This document shows positions 1 through 7,840 of a DNA stretch of 42,173 nucleotides, one piece after another. Source of the DNA: Dyella sp. C11 (GTDB lineage: Bacteria; Pseudomonadota; Gammaproteobacteria; Xanthomonadales; Rhodanobacteraceae); the NCBI RefSeq assembly GCF_003121485.1, contig NZ_QAVX01000005.1:1-42173 (forward strand), read 5' to 3'. Under the pieces are notes generated by a model that made no database searches, had not been told where the DNA came from, and saw nothing but the letters and a program-made list of their open reading frames with translations. A program made the position numbers and the translations under genes. Positions within the stretch are counted from its first letter, which is position 1. Every line of letters starts with the position of its first letter.

Positions 1-62
1 TCACGGACTGGCTGGGCTGCAAGCCCAGACAGCGCCAAGTGGGGGTGCCTTTTCTTTTGGTT

Positions 63-90
63 ACTTTTCTTTGGGCAAGCAAAGAAAAGT
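63..90. repeat. Perfect 11-bp hairpin, dispersed-repeat type
   Basis: ACTTTTCTTTG (63-73) is followed by a 6-base loop and its exact reverse complement (80-90). The arms are much more AT-rich than the surrounding DNA. I believe hairpins of this kind recur between genes in related bacteria, but that is recollection, not a search. A terminator for a gene left of the window is possible, but no clean T-run follows the stem. Confidence 0.6.
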
Positions 91-232
91 GACCCGGCGA
101 TCGGCAGATCGTCGGAAGCCCGCGGCAGGCGAGCCAGGTCGCGGAGAGGCCGCAAAAGAGCCCAAGCGCAAAGTCACTGGATGACCGGCCCTTCGGCCGT
201 TGAAAAGCACCTCCCGCCTTCGCGGGAATGAC

Positions 233-397
233 GGTGAGGGATAGGGACGTCGTCGCAAGGATGAAGGTGAGGGGTGGAGACGTCTTCGCTTGAATGGTGG
301 TGAGGGGTAGAAACGCCGTCGCCAGGACAGCGATGAGGGATAGGGACGCCATCACCAGGATGGCGGTGATGGATAGAAACGTTGTCGCGAGCACCCA
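233..397. repeat. Five tandem copies of a degenerate 33-bp repeat
   Basis: Copies start at 233, 266, 299, 332 and 365. Each begins GGTGAGGG(A/G)T or a close variant and carries GACG or AACG at the same offset. The period is exactly 33 bases and no unique spacer lies between copies. Because 33 is a multiple of three, the array is open on the minus strand as an 11-residue repeat of the type PGDGVPIPHRH. No start signal or conserved domain supports a protein, so I treat it as a minisatellite. Confidence 0.8.
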
Positions 398-436
398 CCC
401 CTCACCCCAACCCTCTCCCCGGAGGGGAGAGGGAGT
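387..436. repeat. 50-bp dispersed repeat, copy 1, with CTCTCCCCGGAGGGGAGAG core
   Basis: The core is a perfect palindrome. A nearly identical copy stands at 39576-39625. The two copies agree over about 50 bases with only isolated differences, and both lie between genes. This indicates a dispersed palindromic element. It directly abuts and slightly overlaps the last tandem repeat copy. Confidence 0.75.
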
Positions 437-597
437 GAAGAGCCGCGCCGTGATACCCGAGCGAAGCGACAAACGCACTCCCCATCGTTCCCCAACCACA
501 GCGCATCGTTCCCCACCCACAACGCATCGTTCACCCCACGACCGCTGCAATTCCTCACCAAACCCCTACCCTAGTGTGGTCCCCAAAGGTAACCACC

Positions 598-1398
598 ATG
601 AGCACCCTCCCCAGCCTCTACATCTCCCACGGCTCGCCCATGACTGCGATCCAGCCACGTCGCGTGGGTGAGCGCCTGGCAGAGCTGGCGCGCACGTTGC
701 CGCGCCCCAAGGCCATCGTGATTGCCACGGCCCACTGGCTCGCCCGCCAGCCGCATGTGGGCGGCGCCACGCGCCCGGAGACCATCCACGACTTCTACGG
801 TTTTCCGCAGGCGCTGTTCGACATCCAGTACCCGGCCAAGGGCTCGCCGGAACTCGCGGCGCGCGTTACCGAGATGCTGGACAAGTCGGGCCTGCCGACC
901 ACGCTCGATCCGACGCAAGGGCTGGATCACGGCGCATGGGTGCCGTTGCGCCTGCTTTATCCGGAGGCCGACATTCCCGTGGTGCCGTTGTCGATCCAGC
1001 CGCAGCTGGGTCCGGCGCACCAGTACGCCGTCGGGCGCGCGCTGGCTCCCTTGCGTGACGAAGGCGTGCTGGTCATTGGCTCGGGCAGCATCACGCACAA
1101 CCTGCATGACTTCCGCGCCGGTTACAGCGAGGAACGCGAGGCGCCGTACGTGCGTCCGTTCATCGAGTGGATCGAACGCAAGCTGTCGGAAGGCGACGTT
1201 GCCGCCCTGCTCGACTACCGCCGCCAGGCGCCTTTCGCCGAACGCGCGCATCCCACGGACGAACACTTCCTGCCGTTGTTCGTGGCACTGGGTGCGGCCG
1301 GCGACGACGCGCATGCGCAGCGCATCGACGCCGGCATCGAATACGGCCTGCTGGCGATGGACATCTATCGCTTCGACAGCACCGCTACTGCACGATGA
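598..1398 (+). CDS. ygiD: DODA-type extradiol aromatic ring-opening dioxygenase (YgiD family)
   Basis: Predicted cytoplasmic enzyme of 266 residues in the LigB-like class III extradiol dioxygenase superfamily, close to E. coli YgiD (4,5-DOPA dioxygenase). Such enzymes open catechol-type rings using a metal held by histidines. H11 (in SHGSP), H46 (in TAHW) and H223 (in DEHF) match the position and spacing expected for the three metal ligands. H111 (LDHGAW) and H167 (SITHNL) are further conserved active-site histidines. The ATG at 598 follows AAAGG; an in-frame GTG at 574 has no better ribosome site. The gene stands alone, and its last 14 bases overlap the end of the convergent cupredoxin gene. 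Substrate is not deducible; family assignment is secure. Confidence 0.92.
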   Translation: MSTLPSLYISHGSPMTAIQPRRVGERLAELARTLPRPKAIVIATAHWLARQPHVGGATRPETIHDFYGFPQALFDIQYPAKGSPELAARVTEMLDKSGLPTTLDPTQGLDHGAWVPLRLLYPEADIPVVPLSIQPQLGPAHQYAVGRALAPLRDEGVLVIGSGSITHNLHDFRAGYSEEREAPYVRPFIEWIERKLSEGDVAALLDYRRQAPFAERAHPTDEHFLPLFVALGAAGDDAHAQRIDAGIEYGLLAMDIYRFDSTATAR

Positions 1399-1750
1399 TG
1401 GTGCCCACCATCATGGGATGGATGGCGCAGTAATACGTGTAGGTGCCTGGGCGGTCGAAGGTGACGGCGTACGTGTCGCTGGTATCCAGTGCGCGCGATG
1501 TCGCGAACTGGTTGCCTGCACTCACGACCACATGGGGCTCGTCGTCGCGATTGGTCCATACCACGCGGGTTCCCGCCGCCACCGTCAGCGTTTTCGGCGC
1601 GAAAGCGAAATCGCGAATGTCGACGGTGACCGGCTTTGCTGGCTTGGTCGCCGTCGCGGCGGCGCCACTCGCGGCCCACGCCGGTGACAACACCGCCATC
1701 GAAAGCACGAGCGAAGCGATAAGGGCCAGCGCCCACGTCATGACGTTCAT
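1385..1750 (-). CDS. Exported cupredoxin (type 1 copper protein)
   Basis: A 121-residue protein with an N-terminal signal peptide (about 1-27, ending AWA) and one plastocyanin/azurin-like domain. Expected type 1 copper ligands are visible: H73 in EPHVV and the C-terminal loop C108-A-I-H111-P-M-M114. The predicted role is periplasmic electron transfer or copper handling. The ATG overlaps the stop of the upstream metallophosphoesterase by four bases, so the two are translationally coupled. The convergent dioxygenase gene overlaps its last 14 bases. It lies in the operon facing the ECF sigma operon and probably shares its control. The fold is clear; the redox partner is unknown. Confidence 0.93.
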   Translation of the reverse strand: MNVMTWALALIASLVLSMAVLSPAWAASGAAATATKPAKPVTVDIRDFAFAPKTLTVAAGTRVVWTNRDDEPHVVVSAGNQFATSRALDTSDTYAVTFDRPGTYTYYCAIHPMMVGTIIVQ

Positions 1751-2688
1751 GCCATCACCTCGTCGGTCACGGCCAGCGCGTGACTTCCCTGCACATGCCG
1801 TACATCACGAATGCCGAGGTATCGATGCAGGTCGTTCGGCGCCACATCCTTCATGGGACCTGGCGCAGGCGCGGTGCCGGGTGCAGGCTGCGGATACGCC
1901 GTGGACCGCGCGGTGTAGAAGGTGACGTTGCCTTCCACCTTCTGCTGGATCTGGTGGATGTGACCGTTCAACACACTCACCGAACCGAACCGCTTCAGAT
2001 AGCTCACCGCCTCGTTGCTGTCGTCGGTGCCCCAGCCCCAGTCGGGATACAGCGGCCACAGTGGCATGTGTGCGAACACCACCAGCGGAGTGTCCGGCGA
2101 TAGTGATGTGAGATCCTGCTTCAACCAGGCCAGCTGGTCGGCACCGAGCGAACCCAGACTACCGGCTTTCAGGTTGAGCACATTGATCAGGCCGACGAAA
2201 TGCACGCCGCGATGATCGAAGCTGTACCAGCCGCCGGGCTGCTGGCGCTCGCCGAAGCGACGGAAGAATTCCGCACCGTTGTCGCCGATCATGTCGTGCT
2301 CGCCCGGCACGTAGAACACCTTGCCCATGTGCGCGTCCTGCATGATGCCGGCGAGCGTGTCGAATTCCTCCGGTCGCGACAGATGCGTCAGGTCGCCGGT
2401 GTGCAGCACGAAATCGGGCTGTACTTTCTGCGCCTGGATCATCGCCAGCGATGAACGCAGGGTGCCGGCCACATCCATGTTCGGCGCCTTGTGAAAACCA
2501 ATGTGCGAGTCGCTGATCTGCACGAAGCCGAAGCTGGCGTCCGCCGCGGATGCTGCGCCCTTGGCCGTGAGTGGCTGGGCCCTGAGCACGCCGCCCTGCA
2601 TCATCCAGAGCGTCCCCGCGCCGGCCCAGGCCATGCATTTGAGGAAATGACGGCGCCCTTCCGTCCCGTGGTCTTCGATGTCGCGCAT
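1747..2688 (-). CDS. Tat-exported calcineurin-like metallophosphoesterase
   Basis: A 313-residue binuclear-metal phosphoesterase. A twin-arginine signal (RRHFLK, about 12-17, then a hydrophobic stretch to about 37) predicts export of the folded protein. Metal-site motifs run in order: D60-S-H62, G98-D99, G-E130-H131-D, H207 in FAHMPLW, and GH243IH245. The third motif is usually G-N-H-D/E; here the Asn is Glu. The start at 2688 follows GGAGAT seven bases upstream and keeps the Tat motif near the terminus; a longer frame from 2718 is less likely. The cupredoxin gene is coupled downstream. A promoter-like GGAATA-N15-GGGTAT lies upstream at 2741-2767 and matches that of the divergent sigma gene. 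Substrate unknown; CpdA-type cyclic-nucleotide phosphodiesterases are cytoplasmic relatives. Confidence 0.9.
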   Translation of the reverse strand: MRDIEDHGTEGRRHFLKCMAWAGAGTLWMMQGGVLRAQPLTAKGAASAADASFGFVQISDSHIGFHKAPNMDVAGTLRSSLAMIQAQKVQPDFVLHTGDLTHLSRPEEFDTLAGIMQDAHMGKVFYVPGEHDMIGDNGAEFFRRFGERQQPGGWYSFDHRGVHFVGLINVLNLKAGSLGSLGADQLAWLKQDLTSLSPDTPLVVFAHMPLWPLYPDWGWGTDDSNEAVSYLKRFGSVSVLNGHIHQIQQKVEGNVTFYTARSTAYPQPAPGTAPAPGPMKDVAPNDLHRYLGIRDVRHVQGSHALAVTDEVMA

Positions 2689-2740
2689 GATCGGATCTCC
2701 GGCATGGGTAGCAGGCACGTCGCCCGCTGCCTCACTCTCG

Positions 2741-2767
2741 ATACCCGCCGTCTGCCCCGTCTATTCC
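2741..2767 (-). promoter_or_regulatory. Candidate ECF promoter for the metallophosphoesterase-cupredoxin operon
   Basis: On the minus strand GGAATA (2767-2762) is followed after exactly 15 bases by GGGTAT (2746-2741). GGAA-type -35 elements are typical of ECF sigma factors. The same layout (GGAATA-N15-GGGTAA) occurs on the plus strand before the sigma gene at 2794-2820. Transcription would start near 2734, leaving a leader of about 45 bases with a good ribosome site. This is inference from motif symmetry. Confidence 0.55.
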
Positions 2768-2793
2768 CCGGCACGCGCGGGAAAAGGCGGCTT

Positions 2794-2820
2794 GGAATAA
2801 AGTCGACGCAACCTGGGTAA
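2794..2820 (+). promoter_or_regulatory. Candidate autoregulatory ECF promoter for the sigma/anti-sigma operon
   Basis: GGAATA (2794-2799), 15 bases, then GGGTAA (2815-2820). It mirrors the element at 2741-2767. Transcription would be expected to start at about 2826-2829, on or next to the sigma ATG at 2829, so the mRNA may be leaderless or nearly so. Confidence 0.5.
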
Positions 2821-2828
2821 ACCCTCGT

Positions 2829-3401
2829 ATGCCGACCGATTCCATCGCCCGTCCGAGAGGTGCCGATGCCGCACGAAGCGCCCGCTTCGAGGCGGTGGTG
2901 GTGCCGTATCTCGACGCGGCCTACAACCTCGCCTACTGGTTGGCGCGCAATCCCACCGACGCGCAGGATGTCGTGCAGGAAGCCATGCTTCGCGCGCTGC
3001 GTTATTTCGACAGTTTCCACGGCGGCGACGCACGCGTGTGGCTGCTCGCCATCGTGCGCAATACGTTCTACACGCTGCGCAGTCGTACACCGCACGACGC
3101 GCTGCACGACGAACTGGATGACGAAACCCACCCGTTGGTGGATGAGGGTCCTTCTCCCGAAACCCTCACCTTGCTCGCTGTCGATGTGGGGGCCCTGCAA
3201 TCGGCGCTGGAACGCATGCCACCGCCACTACGCGAAATCATCGTGCTGCGCGAACTGGAAGAATGCTCATACAAGGAAATTGCCACCATCACGGGGCAAA
3301 AGATCGGTACGGTCATGTCACGCCTTGCACGCGCGCGCGAACGACTGCGCGACGAACTCACCTGCCGGCCCAAGGAGGTACGTCGCCATGATGTGCGATG
3401 A
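2829..3401 (+). CDS. ECF-family RNA polymerase sigma factor
   Basis: A 190-residue alternative sigma factor that would direct RNA polymerase to stress promoters. Region 2 lies at about 20-85, with the acidic DAQDVVQEAMLRAL segment that binds core polymerase and melts the -10. The linker is acidic (about 95-112). Region 4 lies at about 120-175, with CSYKEIATITGQKIGTVMSRL as the helix-turn-helix that reads the -35. No in-frame ATG or GTG lies close downstream, so the ATG at 2829 is chosen although no ribosome site precedes it. The last 14 bases overlap the anti-sigma gene. The divergent exported phosphoesterase and cupredoxin genes share its presumed promoter motif and are its likely targets. 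Confidence 0.93.
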   Translation: MPTDSIARPRGADAARSARFEAVVVPYLDAAYNLAYWLARNPTDAQDVVQEAMLRALRYFDSFHGGDARVWLLAIVRNTFYTLRSRTPHDALHDELDDETHPLVDEGPSPETLTLLAVDVGALQSALERMPPPLREIIVLRELEECSYKEIATITGQKIGTVMSRLARARERLRDELTCRPKEVRRHDVR

Positions 3402-4164
3402 CGCCGGGCTGCTTCTGCACGCCTACCTTGACGACGAACTCGATGCCGCCGGCAGCGCGGCGATGGCGCGCCACCTTGAGGCATGCACCGCCTGCAAGAC
3501 ACGCTATGAGGCTTACGCCGTGATGCAGAAGGCCTTGTCCGAGCCCGTGCTTTATCACCGCGCACCCGACGCCCTGCGTGCACGCTGGACCACGCCAGCC
3601 GCCAGCACGGTAACAACGCTTCCCGCACGTCGACGCGTCATGCCGCTCGCCCTGGCGACGGCGGCGGGCTTCGTGCTGGCCATGCTGATCTCCGCACCTG
3701 CATGGCTGCATTGGTCACCGTCGCGTGCCGCAGGCGATGCCGTGATGGCCGAAGCCATTTCCGGCCACGTGCGGTCGCTGCAGGGCGAGCACCTGATGGA
3801 TGTGGTGTCGACCGATCAGCACACGGTGAAACCGTGGTTCGAAGGCAAGCTCGATTTCTCGCCACGCGTGAAAGACCTGGCCGGCGAAGGCTTTCCGCTG
3901 GTCGGCGGTCGCCTGGATGCGCTGGAAGGTCACAGCGTGGCCGCCCTGATCTACAAGCGGCGCCTGCACGTGATCAACCTGTTCCAGTGGCCCGCCGACG
4001 GCGTTCCGGCATCACAAGTCGTCGCGCAGGAACACGGCTACACCGTGATCCGCTGGACGGGCGACGGCTTGCACTACGTGGCCGTGTCCGACGTCAACGA
4101 GGGTGACCTCAAGCAGTTCGTCCTGGCGTTCCAGAACGAGGCGAATCCGGCGATGGCTCGCTGA
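3388..4164 (+). CDS. Membrane anti-sigma factor with zinc-type HxxxCxxC domain
   Basis: A 258-residue protein expected to hold the upstream ECF sigma factor at the membrane. The N-terminal cytoplasmic domain has H29-xxx-C33-xx-C36, the zinc-binding anti-sigma signature. One transmembrane segment spans about 84-108. About 150 residues follow on the periplasmic side, presumably the sensing part; I recognise no named domain there. AAGGAGG lies upstream of the ATG at 3388 inside the sigma gene, so both are translated together. The frame runs open upstream to 2860, but that part only shadows the sigma gene. The signal sensed is unknown. Confidence 0.9.
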   Translation: MMCDDAGLLLHAYLDDELDAAGSAAMARHLEACTACKTRYEAYAVMQKALSEPVLYHRAPDALRARWTTPAASTVTTLPARRRVMPLALATAAGFVLAMLISAPAWLHWSPSRAAGDAVMAEAISGHVRSLQGEHLMDVVSTDQHTVKPWFEGKLDFSPRVKDLAGEGFPLVGGRLDALEGHSVAALIYKRRLHVINLFQWPADGVPASQVVAQEHGYTVIRWTGDGLHYVAVSDVNEGDLKQFVLAFQNEANPAMAR

Positions 4165-4169
4165 CCCGG

Positions 4170-4529
4170 TCAGGCTTCGACCACCGCCGGCCAGTCGGCG
4201 GGCGTGAGTACCGGCAGCCCATGCGCGATGCGCGCCTTGTCGCATTGCGCACTGGGACGACCGAACTCCCAGGACGGCTCCACTTCCCGGCACACCGAAG
4301 GCCGGCGTTCGTAGATGCCGCACAGGGCGTCTTTGCCCAGCGTGCCCTTCAGGCCGACGCAACGCGGCTGGTACGCCCGCGTGCCCCGCATCACCAGGCG
4401 GTGCGGGTCCAGCGTTTCGGTGAGTTCCGGCGGCACCACGCCGCCCATGCCCTCATCGGCCTCCGACCAGTGGAAGGCCACAAGAAAATGGGCGCAACAA
4501 ACGCCACAGCCGATGCAGGGATGAGACAT
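4170..4529 (-). CDS. YkgJ-family cysteine-cluster protein
   Basis: A 119-residue small protein of the YkgJ/CxxCxxCC family, thought to bind zinc or an iron-sulfur cluster. The N terminus carries CIGCGVCC, followed by RCVGL, LCGIYERRP and VCREVE, which supply the remaining conserved cysteines. The biochemical role of the family is not settled. The stop lies only five bases from that of the convergent anti-sigma gene, with no clear terminator between. It appears monocistronic. Confidence 0.88.
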   Translation of the reverse strand: MSHPCIGCGVCCAHFLVAFHWSEADEGMGGVVPPELTETLDPHRLVMRGTRAYQPRCVGLKGTLGKDALCGIYERRPSVCREVEPSWEFGRPSAQCDKARIAHGLPVLTPADWPAVVEA

Positions 4530-4655
4530 GGAGTCGAAAGGAGACCGCGCCCCACGGCGCGCCTGGACGGCATTCTAAGATGTTTCCCAGCCCGCCATCG
4601 TTGCTCGCCATCACCCCGGCGGCTGCCGGAATGATGGTCGGGAGCTGCTCCGCGG

Positions 4656-5519
4656 TCAGGGCTGGCCGGCGAACGTATTGCAGCTGGAGATATCCCCGCT
4701 GTCGAAGCCGGCCTTGAACCATTTCACGCGCTGCGCCGACGTTCCATGGGTAAACGAATCGGGCACCACCCGCCCCTGCGCCTGCTGCTGGAGCGCGTCA
4801 TCGCCGATCTTGCTGGCCGCGTTGAGCGCCGATTCGATGTCGCCGGGCTGCAGCCATTGCAGGCGTTGCTGGCTGTGGTTGGCCCAGACGCCGGCAAAAC
4901 AGTCGGCCTGCAATTCCTGCCGCACCGACAGGCCATCGGCCCCTTCCATCGGTGCGCCGCGACGGCGTGCCTGCTCCACCTGGTCGAAAATGCCCAGCAG
5001 GTTCTGCACGTGATGTCCCACCTCGTGGGCAATCACGTAGGCGCGCGCGAAGTCGCCCGACGCATGGAAACGGTTTTCCAGTTCCTGGAAGAACGCCACG
5101 TCGAGGTAAACCTTCTGGTCGCCCGGGCAATAAAACGGGCCGACCGCCGTGGAGGCCGCACCGCATGCGGTATTCACGCCGCCGCTGAAGAGGTCCAGCT
5201 TGGGGTCCACATATTGGCGCCCGTGCGCGGCAAAAATGTCGCCCCAGGTTTTCTCGGTCGAGCCCAGGATGGCGCTGACGAAATCCTTGGTCTGCGGGTC
5301 CACCTGCACCGGCTGGCCACTGGGTGCGGCCGCTTGCTGGCCACCGTCGCCTGCCTGTCCCAACAGCGCCGTGGGGTCCTTGAAGAAGACCAGGCCCAGG
5401 ATGGCCAGTATCACGATGCCGCCGATGCCCATGCCGCGCCCGCCGCCAAAGCGCGGACCACCGCCACCACCGCTGTCTTCTTCGACGTTCTGACTGCGCT
5501 CGCCCTTCTGCCAATCCAT
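4656..5519 (-). CDS. ypfJ: YpfJ-family neutral zinc metallopeptidase, membrane-anchored
   Basis: A 287-residue protein of the YpfJ/KPN_02809 family. A cytoplasmic Gly-rich N terminus (GGGGGPRFGGGRG, about 17-29) precedes one membrane segment (about 33-46) and the peptidase domain. The zinc motif is H165-E166-VG-H169, with the downstream family block ELQADCFAG near 206-214. The start at 5519 gives the standard family N terminus MDWQ and has GAGGG upstream. Substrates are unknown; a role in envelope quality control is only presumed. It is divergent from the MAPEG gene. Confidence 0.92.
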   Translation of the reverse strand: MDWQKGERSQNVEEDSGGGGGPRFGGGRGMGIGGIVILAILGLVFFKDPTALLGQAGDGGQQAAAPSGQPVQVDPQTKDFVSAILGSTEKTWGDIFAAHGRQYVDPKLDLFSGGVNTACGAASTAVGPFYCPGDQKVYLDVAFFQELENRFHASGDFARAYVIAHEVGHHVQNLLGIFDQVEQARRRGAPMEGADGLSVRQELQADCFAGVWANHSQQRLQWLQPGDIESALNAASKIGDDALQQQAQGRVVPDSFTHGTSAQRVKWFKAGFDSGDISSCNTFAGQP

Positions 5520-5628
5520 GAGACGGCCCTCGCGTGTCTGACAGTGCCCTGACAATAACGCCTCATGCCCCCTCCCGCCACGGGCAGGCGATGGCTACAG
5601 TGAGCCACCTTTCGCCAGAGACCCACTC

Positions 5629-6024
5629 ATGATCCAGCACCTGCCCGCCATCGTCGTCCTGCTGACTGTCCTGTTACAGCTCGGCACCATGTGGGCGACC
5701 GGCCACGCGCGCGAAAAGTACGGCGTCAAGGCGCCGGCCATCAGCGGCCATCCCGCCTTTGAACGTGCCTGGCGCGTGCAGATGAACACGCTGGAATCGA
5801 CCGTCGCGTTCCTGCCCTCGTTGTGGCTGGCAGTGCAGTACGGCTTTCCGCTCTGGGGCGGCGTGGCGGGTCTGGTGTGGATTGCCGGCCGCGTGTGGTA
5901 CGCGGTGGCTTACCTCAACGATGCGTCCAAGCGTGGGCCGGGCTTTCTGCTGTCGTCGGGTGCATGGTTGATCACGCTGCTGCTCGGCGTGATCGGTTTG
6001 ATCCGCGCCCTGCTGATCGGTTGA
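5629..6024 (+). CDS. MAPEG-family membrane protein
   Basis: A 131-residue integral membrane protein with four hydrophobic segments (about 5-24, 50-70, 74-92 and 106-129). It matches the MAPEG family (membrane-associated proteins in eicosanoid and glutathione metabolism). The ERAWRVQMNTLES segment after the first helix is the family's conserved cytoplasmic loop, with Arg and Asn-Glu residues used for glutathione binding. Bacterial members may have glutathione transferase or peroxidase activity; the substrate here is not deducible. It is transcribed alone and converges on the TerC-type gene. Confidence 0.88.
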   Translation: MIQHLPAIVVLLTVLLQLGTMWATGHAREKYGVKAPAISGHPAFERAWRVQMNTLESTVAFLPSLWLAVQYGFPLWGGVAGLVWIAGRVWYAVAYLNDASKRGPGFLLSSGAWLITLLLGVIGLIRALLIG

Positions 6025-6044
6025 AGGCGCGACGAGCGCGCCTT
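6024..6044. terminator. Hairpin between the convergent MAPEG and TerC-type genes
   Basis: AAGGCGCG, a 5-base loop, then CGCGCCTT make an 8-bp perfect stem starting at the last base of the MAPEG stop codon. There is no T-run on either side, so termination would be weak or protein-assisted. The call rests on position between convergent genes. Confidence 0.35.
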
Positions 6045-6057
6045 CGTGCGCGCTCCG

Positions 6058-7617
6058 TCATTCCTCGACCGGATTCACCTTCAGGCGTTCGATGCGTGCA
6101 CCATCCATCGCCACCACTTCGAAGTGCAGCCCTTCGCTGGTGAACGTGTCGCCCGCGTTGGGCAAGCGCCCCATCTGCTGAAGCACGTAGCCGGCGAGCG
6201 TCGAGAAGCTGTCGTCGCCGGTGAGCTTGTGGTTGAGCAGATGCTCGACGCGGCGCAAATCCAGGCTGGCATCCAGCAACCAACTGCCATCGGTGTCCTG
6301 CACGGCAGACGGATCGCCGCTGTCTTCATCGGGGAACTCACCCGCGATCACTTCCAGCACGTCGGTGGGCGTGACCAGGCCAAGCACGCTGCCGTATTCA
6401 TCGACCACCAGGGCCACCTGCAACGGCGAACGACGGAATTCCTCGATCAGCCGCAACACGCTCAGTGATTCCAGCACGGTCAGCGGCTTGCGCACGACCT
6501 GCTCGACTTCGATGTGCCCATGTTCCAGCAGGCTCGCCAGAAGATCGCGTGACGACGCGACACCGACGAGCTGATCGAGATCGTCACCCGCCACCGGCAA
6601 CCACGCGTGGCTGGATGCCGAGAGCTCGGCGCGAAGCTGTTCGCTGCTTTCGCGCGGATCGATCCAGTTGATCTCCGGGCGCGGCGTCATGATGGAGCGC
6701 ACCGGGCGATGCGCCAGATCCAGCACGCCCTGCACCATCGCCAGCTCGTCCTTGCCGAACACGGCAACGCTGCCTTCGGTGTTCGCCGTGGCGGTCTTGG
6801 GCGCGGCATCCTCGTCCTCGCTGCCCACGCCGCCCAGCAGGTTCAGCACGGCAAGTGCGGTGCGGTCGCGCATGGTGCGCGCGCTGCCAAGCAGGCTGCG
6901 CTGGCGATTGCGGCGCATGGTCTGGTTGAACACTTCGATCAGGATCGAGAAACCGATCGCCGCGTACAGGTAACCCTTCGGAATGTGGAAACCGAAGCCT
7001 TCCGCAACCAGGCTGAAGCCGATCATCAGCAGGAACGACAGGCACAGGATCACCACCGTCGGACGCGCGTTGACGAAATTCGTCAACGGCTTGCTCGCAC
7101 TGATCATCAGCACCATGGCCACGACCACGGCGATCATCATCACCGAAAGGTGATCGACCATGCCCACCGCGGTAATCACGGAGTCCAGCGAGAACACCGC
7201 ATCGAGCGCCACGATCTGCGCCACCACCAGCCAGAACCTGGCCGGCGCGCGCTTGGCGGCCTCGTCGTGATCGCTGGCTTCAAGGCGTTCGTGCAGTTCC
7301 ACGGTGGCCTTGAACAACAGGAAGGCACCGCCGAGCAGCAGGATGATGTCGCGCCACGAGAACGACAGCGCGCCCAGTTCGATGATGGGCGTGGTGAGCT
7401 TGACCAGCCACGACATGGCACCGAGCAGTGCGAGTCGCATGATGAGGGCCAGCGAAAGGCCAAGCACGCGGGCCTTGTCGCGCTCCTTGGCCTGCAACTT
7501 GTCGGCGAGGATCGCGATGAAGACGAGATTGTCGATGCCGAGCACGATCTCCAGCACCACCAGGGTGAGGAGACCCGCCCAAGCAGTCGGGTCGGACAGC
7601 CAGTCGAATGCAAACAT
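6058..7617 (-). CDS. TerC-family membrane protein with CBS pair and CorC/HlyC domain
   Basis: A 519-residue protein in three parts. The TerC-like membrane domain (about 10-230) has the acidic motifs GIDN (27-30) and SLDSVITA (143-150), as in tellurite-resistance and Mn2+-exporter relatives. A pair of CBS domains follows (about 306-425), a nucleotide-sensing module. The CorC/HlyC transporter-associated domain is at about 440-515. The architecture matches E. coli YoaE/YegH. A metal-ion export role, perhaps Mn2+, is inferred from the family. The ATG at 7617 starts the usual [10 protein letters not shown] terminus. It is transcribed alone. Confidence 0.92.
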   Translation of the reverse strand: MFAFDWLSDPTAWAGLLTLVVLEIVLGIDNLVFIAILADKLQAKERDKARVLGLSLALIMRLALLGAMSWLVKLTTPIIELGALSFSWRDIILLLGGAFLLFKATVELHERLEASDHDEAAKRAPARFWLVVAQIVALDAVFSLDSVITAVGMVDHLSVMMIAVVVAMVLMISASKPLTNFVNARPTVVILCLSFLLMIGFSLVAEGFGFHIPKGYLYAAIGFSILIEVFNQTMRRNRQRSLLGSARTMRDRTALAVLNLLGGVGSEDEDAAPKTATANTEGSVAVFGKDELAMVQGVLDLAHRPVRSIMTPRPEINWIDPRESSEQLRAELSASSHAWLPVAGDDLDQLVGVASSRDLLASLLEHGHIEVEQVVRKPLTVLESLSVLRLIEEFRRSPLQVALVVDEYGSVLGLVTPTDVLEVIAGEFPDEDSGDPSAVQDTDGSWLLDASLDLRRVEHLLNHKLTGDDSFSTLAGYVLQQMGRLPNAGDTFTSEGLHFEVVAMDGARIERLKVNPVEE

Positions 7618-7840
7618 GGGCTGGCGCCTGAGCGCCGAATTCCTCCTTGGATCGTCCCCGTACTATACAGGCCGTGGTCGTGAACACGGTGACCGCAACG
7701 CGCCTACCCCCTGTTGACCATGCCAAAGGGCAGGATTGGCACGTGTCACCGCAGGGACTAGCGTGAACTTGCCGGTGCATGGCAAACATGCCATCTGTTG
7801 GCGAACTTCACCCGCGCGCGTGCGCCCTGGATTGTTTTTG

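Larger units (their letters stand above)
1..597. repeat. Repeat-rich intergenic region before the dioxygenase gene
   Basis: No convincing gene is seen here. The stretch holds an array of repetitive non-coding DNA: a hairpin at 12-28 (CTGGGCT/AGCCCAG), an AT-richer hairpin at 63-90, a degenerate palindromic repeat at about 172-233 ending in a GCGGGAATGACG half-site, a 33-bp tandem repeat at 233-397, and a 50-bp dispersed repeat at 387-436. Open frames in this stretch only follow the repeat periodicity. The dioxygenase ribosome-binding site lies at the right end. Confidence 0.7.

Noticed and set aside
233-397. Possible CRISPR array
   Set aside because: The 33-bp units are contiguous and degenerate, with no unique spacers and no cas genes nearby.
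174-398. A minus-strand protein of His/Pro repeats
   Set aside because: The reading frame is only a product of the 33-bp tandem repeat; there is no start signal and no homologous domain that I recognise.
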